NCBI RefSeq assembly: GCF_002920535.1
Contig: NZ_PQSS01000033.1
Location: 1 to 64,000 of the forward strand
Reading direction: 5' to 3'
From: Streptomyces sp. Ru71
GTDB lineage: Bacteria; Actinomycetota; Actinomycetes; Streptomycetales; Streptomycetaceae
Length of the DNA: 64,000 nt
Position 1 is the first letter of the stretch; each line of letters begins with the position of its first letter. The notes under the pieces were generated by a model that saw nothing but the letters and a program-made list of their open reading frames with translations, did no database searches and was not told the origin of the DNA. This document shows, piece after piece, positions 34,228 through 42,407 of the stretch. The translations under genes were made by a program, and so were the position numbers.

Positions 34228-35724
34228 CTACGCCGGTGCGGCGCCCCCGGCCTTGCCCTGCCTGCCCTTCGGCAGGGCCTGCATGATCTCCTCGCGCAGC
34301 TCCTGGATCTTCGGGTAGCCGGCGTACTCGGCGGTGAGCCGGTACATCTGGCGCAGCCTGTCCCAGGTGCGGCGGGAGGAGTTCGACCCCATCGACATCA
34401 GGGCCAGGCGGGCGTAGCGGTCGGCCTGTTCGGGGTCGTCGGCGATGAAGCAGGCCGAGGCCATGGACAGGTGGTCGAAGATCTTCGACCGCTCGCGGCC
34501 GTCGATCCGCAGTTCCAGCGCCTTCTGCGCGTAGTACTGCGCGTGCACGGCGGCGCCCGGGTCGAACTCCGCCAGGGTGCGGTAGGCGAGCGCCTGCATG
34601 CCGTACAGATCCTCGTCCTTGAAGGTCTGCATCCAGTCCGGCGTCTCCTCGGTGTTCTTGTCGGAGACGAACAGGTCCTCGGCCCGGCCCAGGGTGCGCC
34701 GCATCGCCTGGCCCTTGCCCATGGACGCCTGTGCCCAGGCCTCGATGGTGTGGAACATCGCCTTGGTTCTCGGCAGCAGCTGTTCGCCCGCACCGGACTG
34801 GGCGAGCTTCATCAGGTCCAGCGCGTCGTCGGGCCGGCCCAGGTGCACCATCTGCCGTGCCGCCCGGGACAGTGCCTCCCCGGCGCGCGGCCGGTCCCCG
34901 CCCTCACGGGCGGCGTGGGCGGCGATGACGAAGTACTTCTGCGCCGTGGGCTCCAGGCCCACGTCGTGCGACATCCAGCCGGCCAGGACGGCGAGGTTGG
35001 CGGCGACGCCCCACAGGCGGCGCTGGATGTCCGTGGAGTGGTGGTAGGCGAGGATGCCGCCCACCTCGTTGAGCTGGCCCACCACGGCCTTGCGCTGCAG
35101 GCCGCCGCCACGAGCGGCGTCCCAGGCGCGGAAGACCTCGACCGAGCGTTCGAGTTCCTCGATCTCCTGCGTCCCGATGGGGGCGGCCTCGTAGCGGTCG
35201 TACCCAGCGGGGTCGGCGTGCAGGGGGTGGTCGATGTGGGGAGCGTCGGGGCTAAGGGTCGGATCGGTGTGCAGCCAGTCGTGCATGGCGCCGCTGAGTG
35301 CGGATCCCGCGGCGAGCGCGGCACCCGCGCCCACCAAGCCGCGTCGGTTGAGCATGAGGTCCATTCCCGTGAATTCGGTGAGGACCGCCGCGGTCCGCTC
35401 GGGCGCCCACGGCACACCGTCGGGATGCTCCACGCTCCCGTCGCCCTGCCGTTTCCCCGCGCGCCCGCGCCTGACCAGACCGAGGTCCTCGATGGTCACG
35501 ACACGGCCGAGACGCTCGGTGAACAGGGCCGCCAGCACCCTCGGCACCGGATCGCGCGGGATCTCGCCCGTCTCGATCCAACGCCGCACCCGGGAGGTGT
35601 CGGTCGACAGCTGGGGGTGGCCCATGGCCGCCGCCTGCTTGTTGACCAGCCTCGCGAGTTCTCCCTTGGACCAGCCGGCCAGGCCGAACAGGTCCGCAAG
35701 TCGGGTGTTGGGTTGTCCGCTCAC
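34228..35724 (-). CDS. nsdB: NsdA/NsdB-type TPR regulator of antibiotic production and development
   Basis: The 498-residue protein starts MSGQPNTRLADLFGLAGWSKGELAR, the strictly conserved N-terminus of the Nsd family. An HTH-like stretch (about 15-60, TDTSRVRRWIETGEIPRDPVPRVLAAL) precedes a short hydrophobic piece near 130 (RRGLVGAGAALAAGSALSG) and TPR-like helices (about 200-490). NsdB of S. coelicolor (SCO7252) represses antibiotic production. I assign nsdB rather than nsdA because the long chaplin gene is near, as chpB is near nsdB in S. coelicolor (from memory). The GTG start at 35724 has a weak ribosome-binding site. The gene is convergent with the SpoIIE phosphatase and divergent from a phosphotransferase. 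Confidence 0.9.
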   Translation of the reverse strand: MSGQPNTRLADLFGLAGWSKGELARLVNKQAAAMGHPQLSTDTSRVRRWIETGEIPRDPVPRVLAALFTERLGRVVTIEDLGLVRRGRAGKRQGDGSVEHPDGVPWAPERTAAVLTEFTGMDLMLNRRGLVGAGAALAAGSALSGAMHDWLHTDPTLSPDAPHIDHPLHADPAGYDRYEAAPIGTQEIEELERSVEVFRAWDAARGGGLQRKAVVGQLNEVGGILAYHHSTDIQRRLWGVAANLAVLAGWMSHDVGLEPTAQKYFVIAAHAAREGGDRPRAGEALSRAARQMVHLGRPDDALDLMKLAQSGAGEQLLPRTKAMFHTIEAWAQASMGKGQAMRRTLGRAEDLFVSDKNTEETPDWMQTFKDEDLYGMQALAYRTLAEFDPGAAVHAQYYAQKALELRIDGRERSKIFDHLSMASACFIADDPEQADRYARLALMSMGSNSSRRTWDRLRQMYRLTAEYAGYPKIQELREEIMQALPKGRQGKAGGAAPA

Positions 35725-35781
35725 TCAAGCCCCCAGGTTCTCGGCTGAGTTGACACTAGCCCCGGGAAAGGTGCCGGGCGA

Positions 35782-35970
35782 CTATTCGCCAGGGTTCGCC
35801 AGGGTCCGCCAGATGGTGTGCCAGTGGCCATCGGGTGTCAGGTAGATATGCGCCACCCCGACCCGGTCGCCACCCGTCCCGACGGGCGCATTCCCCCAGG
35901 GTGCACCATGGCGGCCGGGCCGGAGGGCGCATTGACGTCGCAGGCACACGAAGGGATCTGTCTCGCCCAT
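35782..35970 (-). CDS. Possible small protein, 62 aa
   Basis: The ORF begins MGETDPFVCLRRQCALRPGR and ends AHIYLTPDGHWHTIWRTLANPGE. Its start codon overlaps the ATG of the divergent phosphotransferase in a shared CATG. Third-position GC is lower than in neighbours but protein-like. It lies just upstream of nsdB in the same orientation, inside what would also be its promoter region. It could be a conserved leader or short regulator, or noise. I do not know a family for it. Confidence 0.35.
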   Translation of the reverse strand: MGETDPFVCLRRQCALRPGRHGAPWGNAPVGTGGDRVGVAHIYLTPDGHWHTIWRTLANPGE

Positions 35971-37114
35971 GTACGCAGCATCGTCCTCCGTGTCCGCCCC
36001 GCCCCGGCCGCTGCTCCCCCGCCCCGCGGCGGGCGGCACCGGCCCCTACCTGGCCCCCGCGCGAGGAGCGGCGCCCGTGCTCGGCGCGGGCCGCGGCCGC
36101 CGCGGTCCGGGGGCCGGCACACAACCGCTCAGCGGGAGACTCGACTTGTCCGGCCCCCAGGGCGCGCAGCTGCGCACGGCCCTCGCGTCGGTGCACCGGA
36201 TCTGCCCGGAGTTCGCCCCGGTGCAGGTGCTGCGCCGCAGCGGGCGCTCCGTGCTCCTGGTCGGCACGACCGGTCGCAGCACGGCCGTCGCCAAGTGTTT
36301 ACTGGATCACTCCCCCGAGTGGGCCGAGCGGTACCGGCATGAAATAGCCGCATACCGCACGTTCGTCCGGCACCGCCCCCCGGTGCGGGTGCCGAGGCTG
36401 ATCGCGGCGGATCCGGACAACTGCACGCTGATCGTCGAGCGGATGCCTGGACGGGTCGCGGCACTCCAGCGGCATCCGGTGGAGGCGCCGCCGCGGGCCG
36501 ACGTACGGGCGGCGCTGGCCGCGATCTGCCGGCTGAACGCCTGGCGGCCGCCGGCCGGCACCTTCGACGCCCCGCTGAACTACGCGGCCCGTATCAACCG
36601 CTACCACGAGCTGGGTCTGCTCACCGACCGCGACCTGGGCGATCTGCAGAAGCTGCTGCACGGGATCGCGCACGCGGCGGGCCGGGGCGGCATGGGCCAG
36701 TTCTGCCACGGCGACGCCCTGCTGTCGAACCTCCTGCTGTCACCGGCCGGTCCAGTGCTGGTGGACTGGGAGCACGCGGGCTGGTACCTGCCGGGGTACG
36801 ACCTGGCCACGCTGTGGTCGGTGCTCGGGGACGCGCCGGTGGCCCGGCGGCAGATCAGCCAGCTCGCGCAGCAGGCGGGACCGGCGGCGCGGGACGCGTT
36901 CCTGGTCAACCTGATGCTGGTGCTCACCCGGGAGATCCGCACCTACGAGACGGCCGTGCAGCGTTCGATGCACGACGCGGCCCCGGCGGCCCCGGCCGCC
37001 GCCCACCCGGGCACCACCCCGTCCGGGGAGGAGCTGCGGCTGCTGCTGCGGCGGCTGCACGACGACTGCCAGCTGGTCCGCCGCGCGGTACGCGCAGCGG
37101 TAGGAACCCGCTGA
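35969..37114 (+). CDS. Aminoglycoside phosphotransferase-fold kinase with a TTA codon
   Basis: The 381-residue protein is an APH/choline-kinase fold. The catalytic loop is FCHGDALLSNLLLS and the metal-binding segment is LVDWEHAGWYLPGYDLATLW. The N-terminal ~50 residues are Pro/Ala/Gly-rich and of low complexity, and the first domain begins at about RLDLSGPQGAQLRTALASVH. Codon 111 (36299-36301) is TTA, giving bldA dependence. The substrate is unknown; resistance is not implied by fold alone. The gene is divergent from nsdB and ends with a strong terminator. A later start is possible because the long Pro-rich N-terminus is unusual for the fold. Confidence 0.85.
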   Translation: MYAASSSVSAPPRPLLPRPAAGGTGPYLAPARGAAPVLGAGRGRRGPGAGTQPLSGRLDLSGPQGAQLRTALASVHRICPEFAPVQVLRRSGRSVLLVGTTGRSTAVAKCLLDHSPEWAERYRHEIAAYRTFVRHRPPVRVPRLIAADPDNCTLIVERMPGRVAALQRHPVEAPPRADVRAALAAICRLNAWRPPAGTFDAPLNYAARINRYHELGLLTDRDLGDLQKLLHGIAHAAGRGGMGQFCHGDALLSNLLLSPAGPVLVDWEHAGWYLPGYDLATLWSVLGDAPVARRQISQLAQQAGPAARDAFLVNLMLVLTREIRTYETAVQRSMHDAAPAAPAAAHPGTTPSGEELRLLLRRLHDDCQLVRRAVRAAVGTR

Positions 37115-37135
37115 CTCCGGACGCCGTCCACCCGG

Positions 37136-37162
37136 CCCCGGGCCCCTTCGTGGGGCCCGGGG
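37136..37162 (+). terminator. Strong hairpin terminator after the phosphotransferase gene
   Basis: CCCCGGGCCCC (37136-37146) and GGGGCCCGGGG (37152-37162) form a perfect 11-bp stem with a TTCGT loop, 22 bases past the stop codon. There is no long T run but CATTGGTTTGGG follows. Confidence 0.85.
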
Positions 37163-37350
37163 TCATTGGTTTGGGCCACTGATGCCGCGCAGGCGGGTGA
37201 ACCACCCGCCCCGAAACCCGCCCCACCCACGGTGTGACGTGGGAAGTCTCCCGTATGACCGCATGATTGACGGATCGTCGGCGAGCCGGTACCACTGACC
37301 GGGTTCGGCCCCGCACGCCCCGTCATGACCGCCCGTCTCTGGAGGCAGCT

Positions 37351-39318
37351 TTGCGCGGTTCCGTCACCGACCCCCACCACTCCCCCGGTCACAGACGTCT
37401 CGCCCGCCGGGGCGCCGTCGCGGTGGCCTCCGGCGCGCTGCTGCTGCCGCTGCTGGGCGCCGGCCCCTCCCACGCCGAGGACTCGGCGGGTGCGCTGCAG
37501 CGGGCCTTCGCCGTCGCGGCGGCCGAGTACCACGTGCCGCAGAGCGTGCTGCTGGGCGTCTCCTATCTGCAGTCCCGCTGGGACGGGCACGCCGGCGCCC
37601 CGAGCGTGACCGGCGGCTACGGCCCCATGCATCTCACCGACGCCCGCACCGCCCTCGCCGCGGACACGCACCACGGCGACGGCACCGAGGACGCGCGCGG
37701 CGACGAGGCCCGCCCGCCGCTGCGTCCCGCCCCCAAGGTCCCCGAGGACGCGGCGCTGCCCGCGCGGCTGACGACCCTGCCGAAGGCCGCCGAGCTGACC
37801 GGCATCCCGGCCGAGGAGCTGCGCTCCGAGGAGTCGGCGAACATCGCGGGCGGCGCCGCGCTGCTGGCCGCCGCACAGAAGGACCTGGGCGCACCGCTCA
37901 GCTCGGACCCGGCCGAATGGTACGGCGCGGTGGCCCGCTTCTCGGGCGCCGACGACACCGCGACGGCGGCGGCGTACGCCAACGACGTGTACGAGGTGAT
38001 CCGCACCGGGCAGGAACGTTTCACGGACTCCGGCCAGCGGGTGGCGCTCGCGGCGCAGCCGGGCGTGACCCCCGACACCGCGCAGCTGGACCGGGCGGGG
38101 CTGCGCAGGTCGTCGGCCGCCGGCACCGAGTGCCCGACGTCGGTGTCGTGCGAGTGGGTGCCCGCGCCGTACGAGGAGTTCGGGGACAACGACTACGGCA
38201 ACCACGACGTGGGCGACCGGCCGGCCTCGCAGCGCATCCGGTACATCGTGGTGCATGACACCGAGGGCGGCTGGGAGGGCGTCCTCAACCTGATCAAGGA
38301 CCCGACCTATGTGTCGTGGAACTACACCCTGCGCTCCACCGACGGGCACATCGCCCAGCATGTGAAGGCCAAGGACGTGGCCTGGCACGCGGGCAACTGG
38401 TACATCAACGGCGCGTCGGTCGGCCTGGAGCACGAGGGCTTCCTGGCGAACCCCGACGCCTGGTACACGGAGGCGATGTACCGTTCCTCCGCCCGGCTGG
38501 TGAAGTACCTGGCGGACCGGTACGGCATCCCGCTGGACCGGCAGCACATCCTGGGCCACGACACGGTGCCCGGCCCCACGACCGGCACGATCCCGGGCAT
38601 GCACACCGACCCCGGCCCGTACTGGGACTGGCGGCACTACTTCGAGCTGCTCGGTCATCCGGTGAAGCGGACCGCGCGGGGCGGCGGCGGCCTGGTGACG
38701 ATCCGGCCGGACTACGCCGCGAACCAGCCGGTGTACACGGGCTGCACGGCGAAGGGCCAGCCGTGCCCGGCGCACGGCTCCAGCGAGGTGAGGCTGTACT
38801 CGCAGCCGGACGAGAACTCCGCGCTGATCAAGGACATCGGCCTGGGCACCACCCCGACGACCGGGGTGAACGACCTGTCCTCGCGGGTCTCCACCGGCCA
38901 GCAGTTCGCGGTGGCCGGGCAGGACGGGGACTGGACGGCGATCTGGTACCTGGGCCAGAAGGCCTGGTTCAAGAACCCCAAGGGCAGCCCGGCGGCCGTC
39001 CCGGCGGCGGGCCTGGTGGTGACCCCGAAGGCGGGCGCGGCGAGCATCCCGGTGTACGGCAGGGCCTACCCGGAGGCCTCCGCCTATCCGGCGGGCGTCC
39101 CCGCGCAGTCGGTGTCCGCGCTGCCGTACAAGGTGCTCGCGAGCCAGAGCTATGTGGCCGGGGACAAGGTGCCGGGCGAGTACTACTACGCGGTGACCTT
39201 CGACGAGGCCTCGCACCGGGTCGTCGTCGGCAAGGACCTGTACTACGAGATCCAGTACGGCCACCGCGTGGCGTTCGTCCGGGCGGCCGACGTGCAGGTG
39301 TCGCAGTCGGCCGGGTAG
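37351..39318 (+). CDS. Secreted N-acetylmuramoyl-L-alanine amidase
   Basis: The 655-residue protein has a basic N-terminus (RRLARRGAVAVASGALLLPLLGAG), which may be Sec or Tat. The N-terminal region (about 35-290) contains helix-rich, lysozyme-like sequence (AVAAAEYHVPQSVLLGVSYLQSRWD). The Amidase_2 domain (about 300-430) has zinc ligands in VVHDTEGG and in LGHDTVPGP, and a WHAGNWYINGASVGLEHEG core. C-terminal SH3-like sequence (about 450-655) should bind the wall. It cleaves the MurNAc-L-Ala bond in peptidoglycan. I choose TTG at 37351, preceded by GGAGG; the more upstream GTG or ATG lack such a site. Likely monocistronic. Confidence 0.92.
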   Translation: MRGSVTDPHHSPGHRRLARRGAVAVASGALLLPLLGAGPSHAEDSAGALQRAFAVAAAEYHVPQSVLLGVSYLQSRWDGHAGAPSVTGGYGPMHLTDARTALAADTHHGDGTEDARGDEARPPLRPAPKVPEDAALPARLTTLPKAAELTGIPAEELRSEESANIAGGAALLAAAQKDLGAPLSSDPAEWYGAVARFSGADDTATAAAYANDVYEVIRTGQERFTDSGQRVALAAQPGVTPDTAQLDRAGLRRSSAAGTECPTSVSCEWVPAPYEEFGDNDYGNHDVGDRPASQRIRYIVVHDTEGGWEGVLNLIKDPTYVSWNYTLRSTDGHIAQHVKAKDVAWHAGNWYINGASVGLEHEGFLANPDAWYTEAMYRSSARLVKYLADRYGIPLDRQHILGHDTVPGPTTGTIPGMHTDPGPYWDWRHYFELLGHPVKRTARGGGGLVTIRPDYAANQPVYTGCTAKGQPCPAHGSSEVRLYSQPDENSALIKDIGLGTTPTTGVNDLSSRVSTGQQFAVAGQDGDWTAIWYLGQKAWFKNPKGSPAAVPAAGLVVTPKAGAASIPVYGRAYPEASAYPAGVPAQSVSALPYKVLASQSYVAGDKVPGEYYYAVTFDEASHRVVVGKDLYYEIQYGHRVAFVRAADVQVSQSAG

Positions 39319-39330
39319 CAGCGGCGGGCC

Positions 39331-39828
39331 TCAGCCCTGCTGGAACAGCTCCGCCGGGAGCGGCTTCAGCAGGGCGTACAGGTCGTCGGTGATGGGCCGG
39401 TCCCAGGCGGCGATGGTGACCAGGACGTTGTCGCTGCGGTCGAACTGCACGCAGGAGATCCGGGACTCCGACAGCTTCAGCCGGCGCACGATGAGGAGGT
39501 TGTCGCCCTGCAGGACGGGCACGTCCTCGGTGCCGACGACGGTCACCTCCTCGTCGTTCTCCAGCGCCAGCAGCAGCTGGGCCACCTCGAAGGGGACCTC
39601 GCCCTCGGCGACCTCACGGGCCGGGGAGCCCTCGGGGAGGTTGCCGATGATCATCGCGGGGCCACGGCCGCCGAAGAGGTCGTAGCGCAGGTAGACGCCC
39701 TGGCAGGTGCCGTCGGGGGCGGGCAGCAGGCCGGCGCCCAGGTTTCCGGGCCAGTCGCCCGGGTCCATGGCCAGCACGTCGAAGTCGGGGCCGGCGGGGG
39801 TGGCGCTGCGGCGACGGAGGAACGACAT
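39331..39828 (-). CDS. Hypothetical protein, 165 aa
   Basis: The ATG at 39828 gives MSFLRRRSATPAGPDFDVLAMDPGDWPGNL. The protein is mixed alpha/beta, soluble, with an acidic core: LLALENDEEVTVVGTEDVPVLQGDNLLIVRRLKLSESR. No signal peptide or known motif. Codon bias is normal, so it is real. The SD is GGAGGAAC. I recognise no family. It is convergent with the amidase (12-base gap). Confidence 0.75.
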   Translation of the reverse strand: MSFLRRRSATPAGPDFDVLAMDPGDWPGNLGAGLLPAPDGTCQGVYLRYDLFGGRGPAMIIGNLPEGSPAREVAEGEVPFEVAQLLLALENDEEVTVVGTEDVPVLQGDNLLIVRRLKLSESRISCVQFDRSDNVLVTIAAWDRPITDDLYALLKPLPAELFQQG

Positions 39829-39878
39829 GCGGCCAATGGTACGTGCCCGGGGCCGCTCGGCGTCGTGCGGGCCGCCGG

Positions 39879-40529
39879 CTAGGTGATCTTGCGGTGGCGT
39901 TCGTGGTGGCGGGCGACGCGGGCCCGGTTGCCGCAGGACGGTCTGCACCACTCCTGCCGGGGGTGCTCCTTGAGGAAGTAGCGCACACAGCGCGGGGCGT
40001 GGCAGGCCCGCAGCCGGTGCCGCTCGGGGCCGGCGAGGAAGGCGATGGCGGCGCGGGCGAGGCGGGCCGCGAGATCGTCGGGGCCGGCGGCCGGGCGGTG
40101 CACCCGCACGGGCTCGGCGCCCTCCGCCCCGGCCCAGCTCAGCACCGGCACCACGGGCCGGCGGGCGGCCGCCGCGTTGAGCCGCTCCAGCGCCTCGGGC
40201 ACGGGCATCAGCCGGGCGGCGTCGGCGGAGCTGGGCGCGGCGGGGCGTACGGCATGGGCGAAGAGGGCCCGGACGGCGGCGCGCAGCTCCCGCACGGCGG
40301 CGAGGGTGGTCTCGTCCACCACGGCAGTGGGCAGGTGATCGTCGACGGCCGGGGCCGCGGGCACGCCGCTGTCGATCCCGTCCGGCGTCAGCTCCGGGTG
40401 GGCCCGTACCCAGGCGGCCAGCCCGGTGGTGTCGGCGAGGTCGTCGGCGACCCCGCCGTGGCCGTCGTGCCGTACGGTCAGCGCGAGATCGAGAGCGAGC
40501 CGGGCGTCCGTGCTGATCGGGTCCTGCAT
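39879..40529 (-). CDS. CGNR zinc-finger transcription regulator (ABATE domain)
   Basis: The protein has about 216 residues. The N-terminal ABATE domain (about 5-150; LALDLALTVRHDGHGGVADDLADT) leads to a C-terminal CGNR treble-clef zinc finger with Cys in RACHAPRC and in RQEWCRPSCGNRARVARHHERHR. CGNR proteins are putative stress-response transcription regulators; target is unknown. Start ATG at 40529 gives MQDPISTDARL. It is the second of a minus-strand set with a universal stress protein but with a separate promoter region. Confidence 0.92.
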   Translation of the reverse strand: MQDPISTDARLALDLALTVRHDGHGGVADDLADTTGLAAWVRAHPELTPDGIDSGVPAAPAVDDHLPTAVVDETTLAAVRELRAAVRALFAHAVRPAAPSSADAARLMPVPEALERLNAAAARRPVVPVLSWAGAEGAEPVRVHRPAAGPDDLAARLARAAIAFLAGPERHRLRACHAPRCVRYFLKEHPRQEWCRPSCGNRARVARHHERHRKIT

Positions 40530-40611
40530 GCGGCCGATGATAGGCCGCCCTCCTTCAGGGGCAGCCGGTCCGGCGGCCACCCGGACCGGGTCCGTCCCGC
40601 GCCGCCGTATG

Positions 40612-41514
40612 TCACTCCTCCGCCGGCTGTGGCGGTACGACCGCGATCGGGCACACCGCGTGCAGCAGCACCGCGTGCGTGACGGAGCCCAGCAGACGCG
40701 TGGGGGCGAGGAGCCGGCGGCGGTGGCGGCCGACGACGACCAGGTCTGCGCCCCGGGAGGCGGCGACGAGGTTGCCCGCCGCGTCGCCGGGGACGACGGA
40801 CGGTTCGGCCGTCACCTCGGGGTGGCGTTCCCGGTGCGGCGCGAGGAACCCGTCGGTCAGGACGCGCGTCTCGGCCTCGACGGCCGCCTGGTCGATGGCC
40901 GGCGGCAGGAACTCGCCCGGCGTCGTCCAGCTCTGGGCGGGCCACGGGTAGGCGGCGACCACCTGGAGCCGGGCCTCGCGCAGGGCGGCCTCCGCGAAGG
41001 CGAACTCCAGGGTTGCCTCGTCGGGACCGTCCGCGTTGAGGCCGACCACCACCCGGGGCCCCGGTTCGACAGGGACGGTGTCCTCGGCCGTGCGGTCGGG
41101 TCGGGGCACGATCACGACCGGGCACTCGGCGTCGCGCGCGGCGGTCAGACCGTTGGAGCCGAGCAGCAGGCTCGCGAAGCCGCCCCGGCCGCGCGAGCCG
41201 AGCACGAGCAGCTGGGCGTCCGCGGCCAGTTCCGGCAGGGCGGCACCCGGTGCGCCGTCGATGCCGACGTACTCCGTCGCCGGCAGCCCGGGGCGGTCGG
41301 CGAGGCGGGCGCGGACCTCGGTGAGCACCGGGTCCTCCTCCGGCGGTGGCGGGACGACCACGGGGGCGCCGGGCTGGGCCCAGGCGACGTACTGCCGCAC
41401 ATGGACCGCCCGCAGGGGTGCCGAGCGCCTGCGGGCCGCGTCGGCGGCCCAGTCCAGGGCGCGCAGGCTGTCCTCGGAGCCGTCGACCGCCGCGATGACC
41501 GGCAGGGTGCTCAT
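40612..41514 (-). CDS. Tandem universal stress protein (UspA-like)
   Basis: The 300-residue protein has two Usp domains (about 5-150 and 155-298). The first carries the ATP-binding motif G-x2-G-x9-G in LGSRGRGGFASLLLGSNGLT; the second has a related but altered loop in GRHRRRLLAPTRLLGSVTHAV, so ATP binding by the second half is doubtful. Typical single-stranded start MSTLPVIAAVDGSEDSLRALDWAA. Usp proteins respond to stress and hypoxia. It begins with ATG at 41514 and the region before it is short. Confidence 0.92.
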   Translation of the reverse strand: MSTLPVIAAVDGSEDSLRALDWAADAARRRSAPLRAVHVRQYVAWAQPGAPVVVPPPPEEDPVLTEVRARLADRPGLPATEYVGIDGAPGAALPELAADAQLLVLGSRGRGGFASLLLGSNGLTAARDAECPVVIVPRPDRTAEDTVPVEPGPRVVVGLNADGPDEATLEFAFAEAALREARLQVVAAYPWPAQSWTTPGEFLPPAIDQAAVEAETRVLTDGFLAPHRERHPEVTAEPSVVPGDAAGNLVAASRGADLVVVGRHRRRLLAPTRLLGSVTHAVLLHAVCPIAVVPPQPAEE

Positions 41515-41658
41515 GCGTCCCTCACCTCCGGAGTACGACCTTCCTGATCCTGGGGCCAGCCTGGCGCAGGAGCGGTCGCCGGAGGTGCTTCCGTGGTCGC
41601 GTGTCCGGAAAAGGCCGGAAAAACTGAAAAAGGAGAGGGGCTGGTACTCCCGCGAGGG

Positions 41659-42054
41659 TCAGAGCGCGAGCAGTCCGGCGGCGGTCGGCTTGAAGCCGCA
41701 TGCGCCCAGGTAGAAGGGCTCCAGCTCCCGCTCGTAGTCGACGTGGAGCCAGGCGCAGCCCGCCGCGCGGGCACCTTGGGCCGCTTCGGCGACGAGGGCG
41801 GCGCCGACGCCGGCCCCGCGCTCGGCCCCGGCCACCATGGTGTCCAGGACGAAGGCGTGGGCGCCGCCGTCCCAGGCGAGGTTCACGAAGCCGACCAGCA
41901 CGCCGCCGCGCCGGGCGCAGACCCAGCCCAGGCTGTGGCGGTGGAGCCGGGCCCGCCACTTCTCTCCGAGGGGCGGGTGACCGAAGCTCTCCGCGTGCAG
42001 GCCGTCCACTTCGCCGTCGGTGAAGTCGCCCCGCCACTCATAGGTGATCGTCAC
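41659..42054 (-). CDS. GNAT-family N-acetyltransferase
   Basis: The 131-residue protein is a complete GNAT domain: LDTMVAGAERGAGVGAALVAEAAQGARAAGC holds the acetyl-CoA loop, and WLHVDYERELEPFYLGACGFKPT is the usual last strand and helix. It starts at the GTG at 42054 with TITYEWRGDF. The likely substrate is a small molecule. It has its own gap to the neighbouring DUF397 gene. Confidence 0.88.
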   Translation of the reverse strand: MTITYEWRGDFTDGEVDGLHAESFGHPPLGEKWRARLHRHSLGWVCARRGGVLVGFVNLAWDGGAHAFVLDTMVAGAERGAGVGAALVAEAAQGARAAGCAWLHVDYERELEPFYLGACGFKPTAAGLLAL

Positions 42055-42072
42055 CGCGGCATCGTATGCGGC

Positions 42073-42315
42073 TCAGGTCAGGTCGAACTCGCCCTCCCGG
42101 GCGCCGGAGACGAAGGCGCCCCACTCCGCGGGGGTGAAGATCAGGGACGGGCTCTCGGGCCGGCCGCTGTTGCGCATCGCGATGAACCCTTCGACGAAGG
42201 CGATCTGGACATCCCCCAGGCCCCGGCTGGTCGACTGCCACTGGGCGTTGCTGAGGTCCAGCTCCGGCTTGTCCCAGCTCGCGAGCGGCTGCTGCTGGAT
42301 GGTGCTCTCGGCCAC
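42073..42315 (-). CDS. DUF397 protein
   Basis: The 80-residue protein matches DUF397: LSNAQWQSTSRGLGDVQIAFVEGFIAMRNSGRPESPSLIFTPAEWGAFVSGAREGEFDL. DUF397 genes usually follow an XRE-family DNA-binding partner in actinobacteria; here no partner is adjacent, so it is an orphan. BldB-like or signalling roles are known for some relatives. The ATG is at 42315 after a purine-rich leader. Confidence 0.9.
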   Translation of the reverse strand: MAESTIQQQPLASWDKPELDLSNAQWQSTSRGLGDVQIAFVEGFIAMRNSGRPESPSLIFTPAEWGAFVSGAREGEFDLT

Positions 42316-42407
42316 GTCCGTGCTCCTCCCGACTTGTCGTCCGCGGCCAGCCTAGCGATCGACCGGTGCCCCCAACAGGCCACGTGAGGGGGACCTTTGG
42401 CGCTCCT

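Noticed and set aside
35969..37114. Antibiotic resistance gene (aminoglycoside phosphotransferase)
   Set aside because: Only the generic kinase fold is seen; the long Pro-rich N-terminus and context next to nsdB do not indicate resistance, so I report only the fold.
36943..39264. 773-codon minus-strand frame under the amidase
   Set aside because: Arg/Val/Gly-rich with no motif; the amidase frame has clear zinc-site motifs and a signal peptide.
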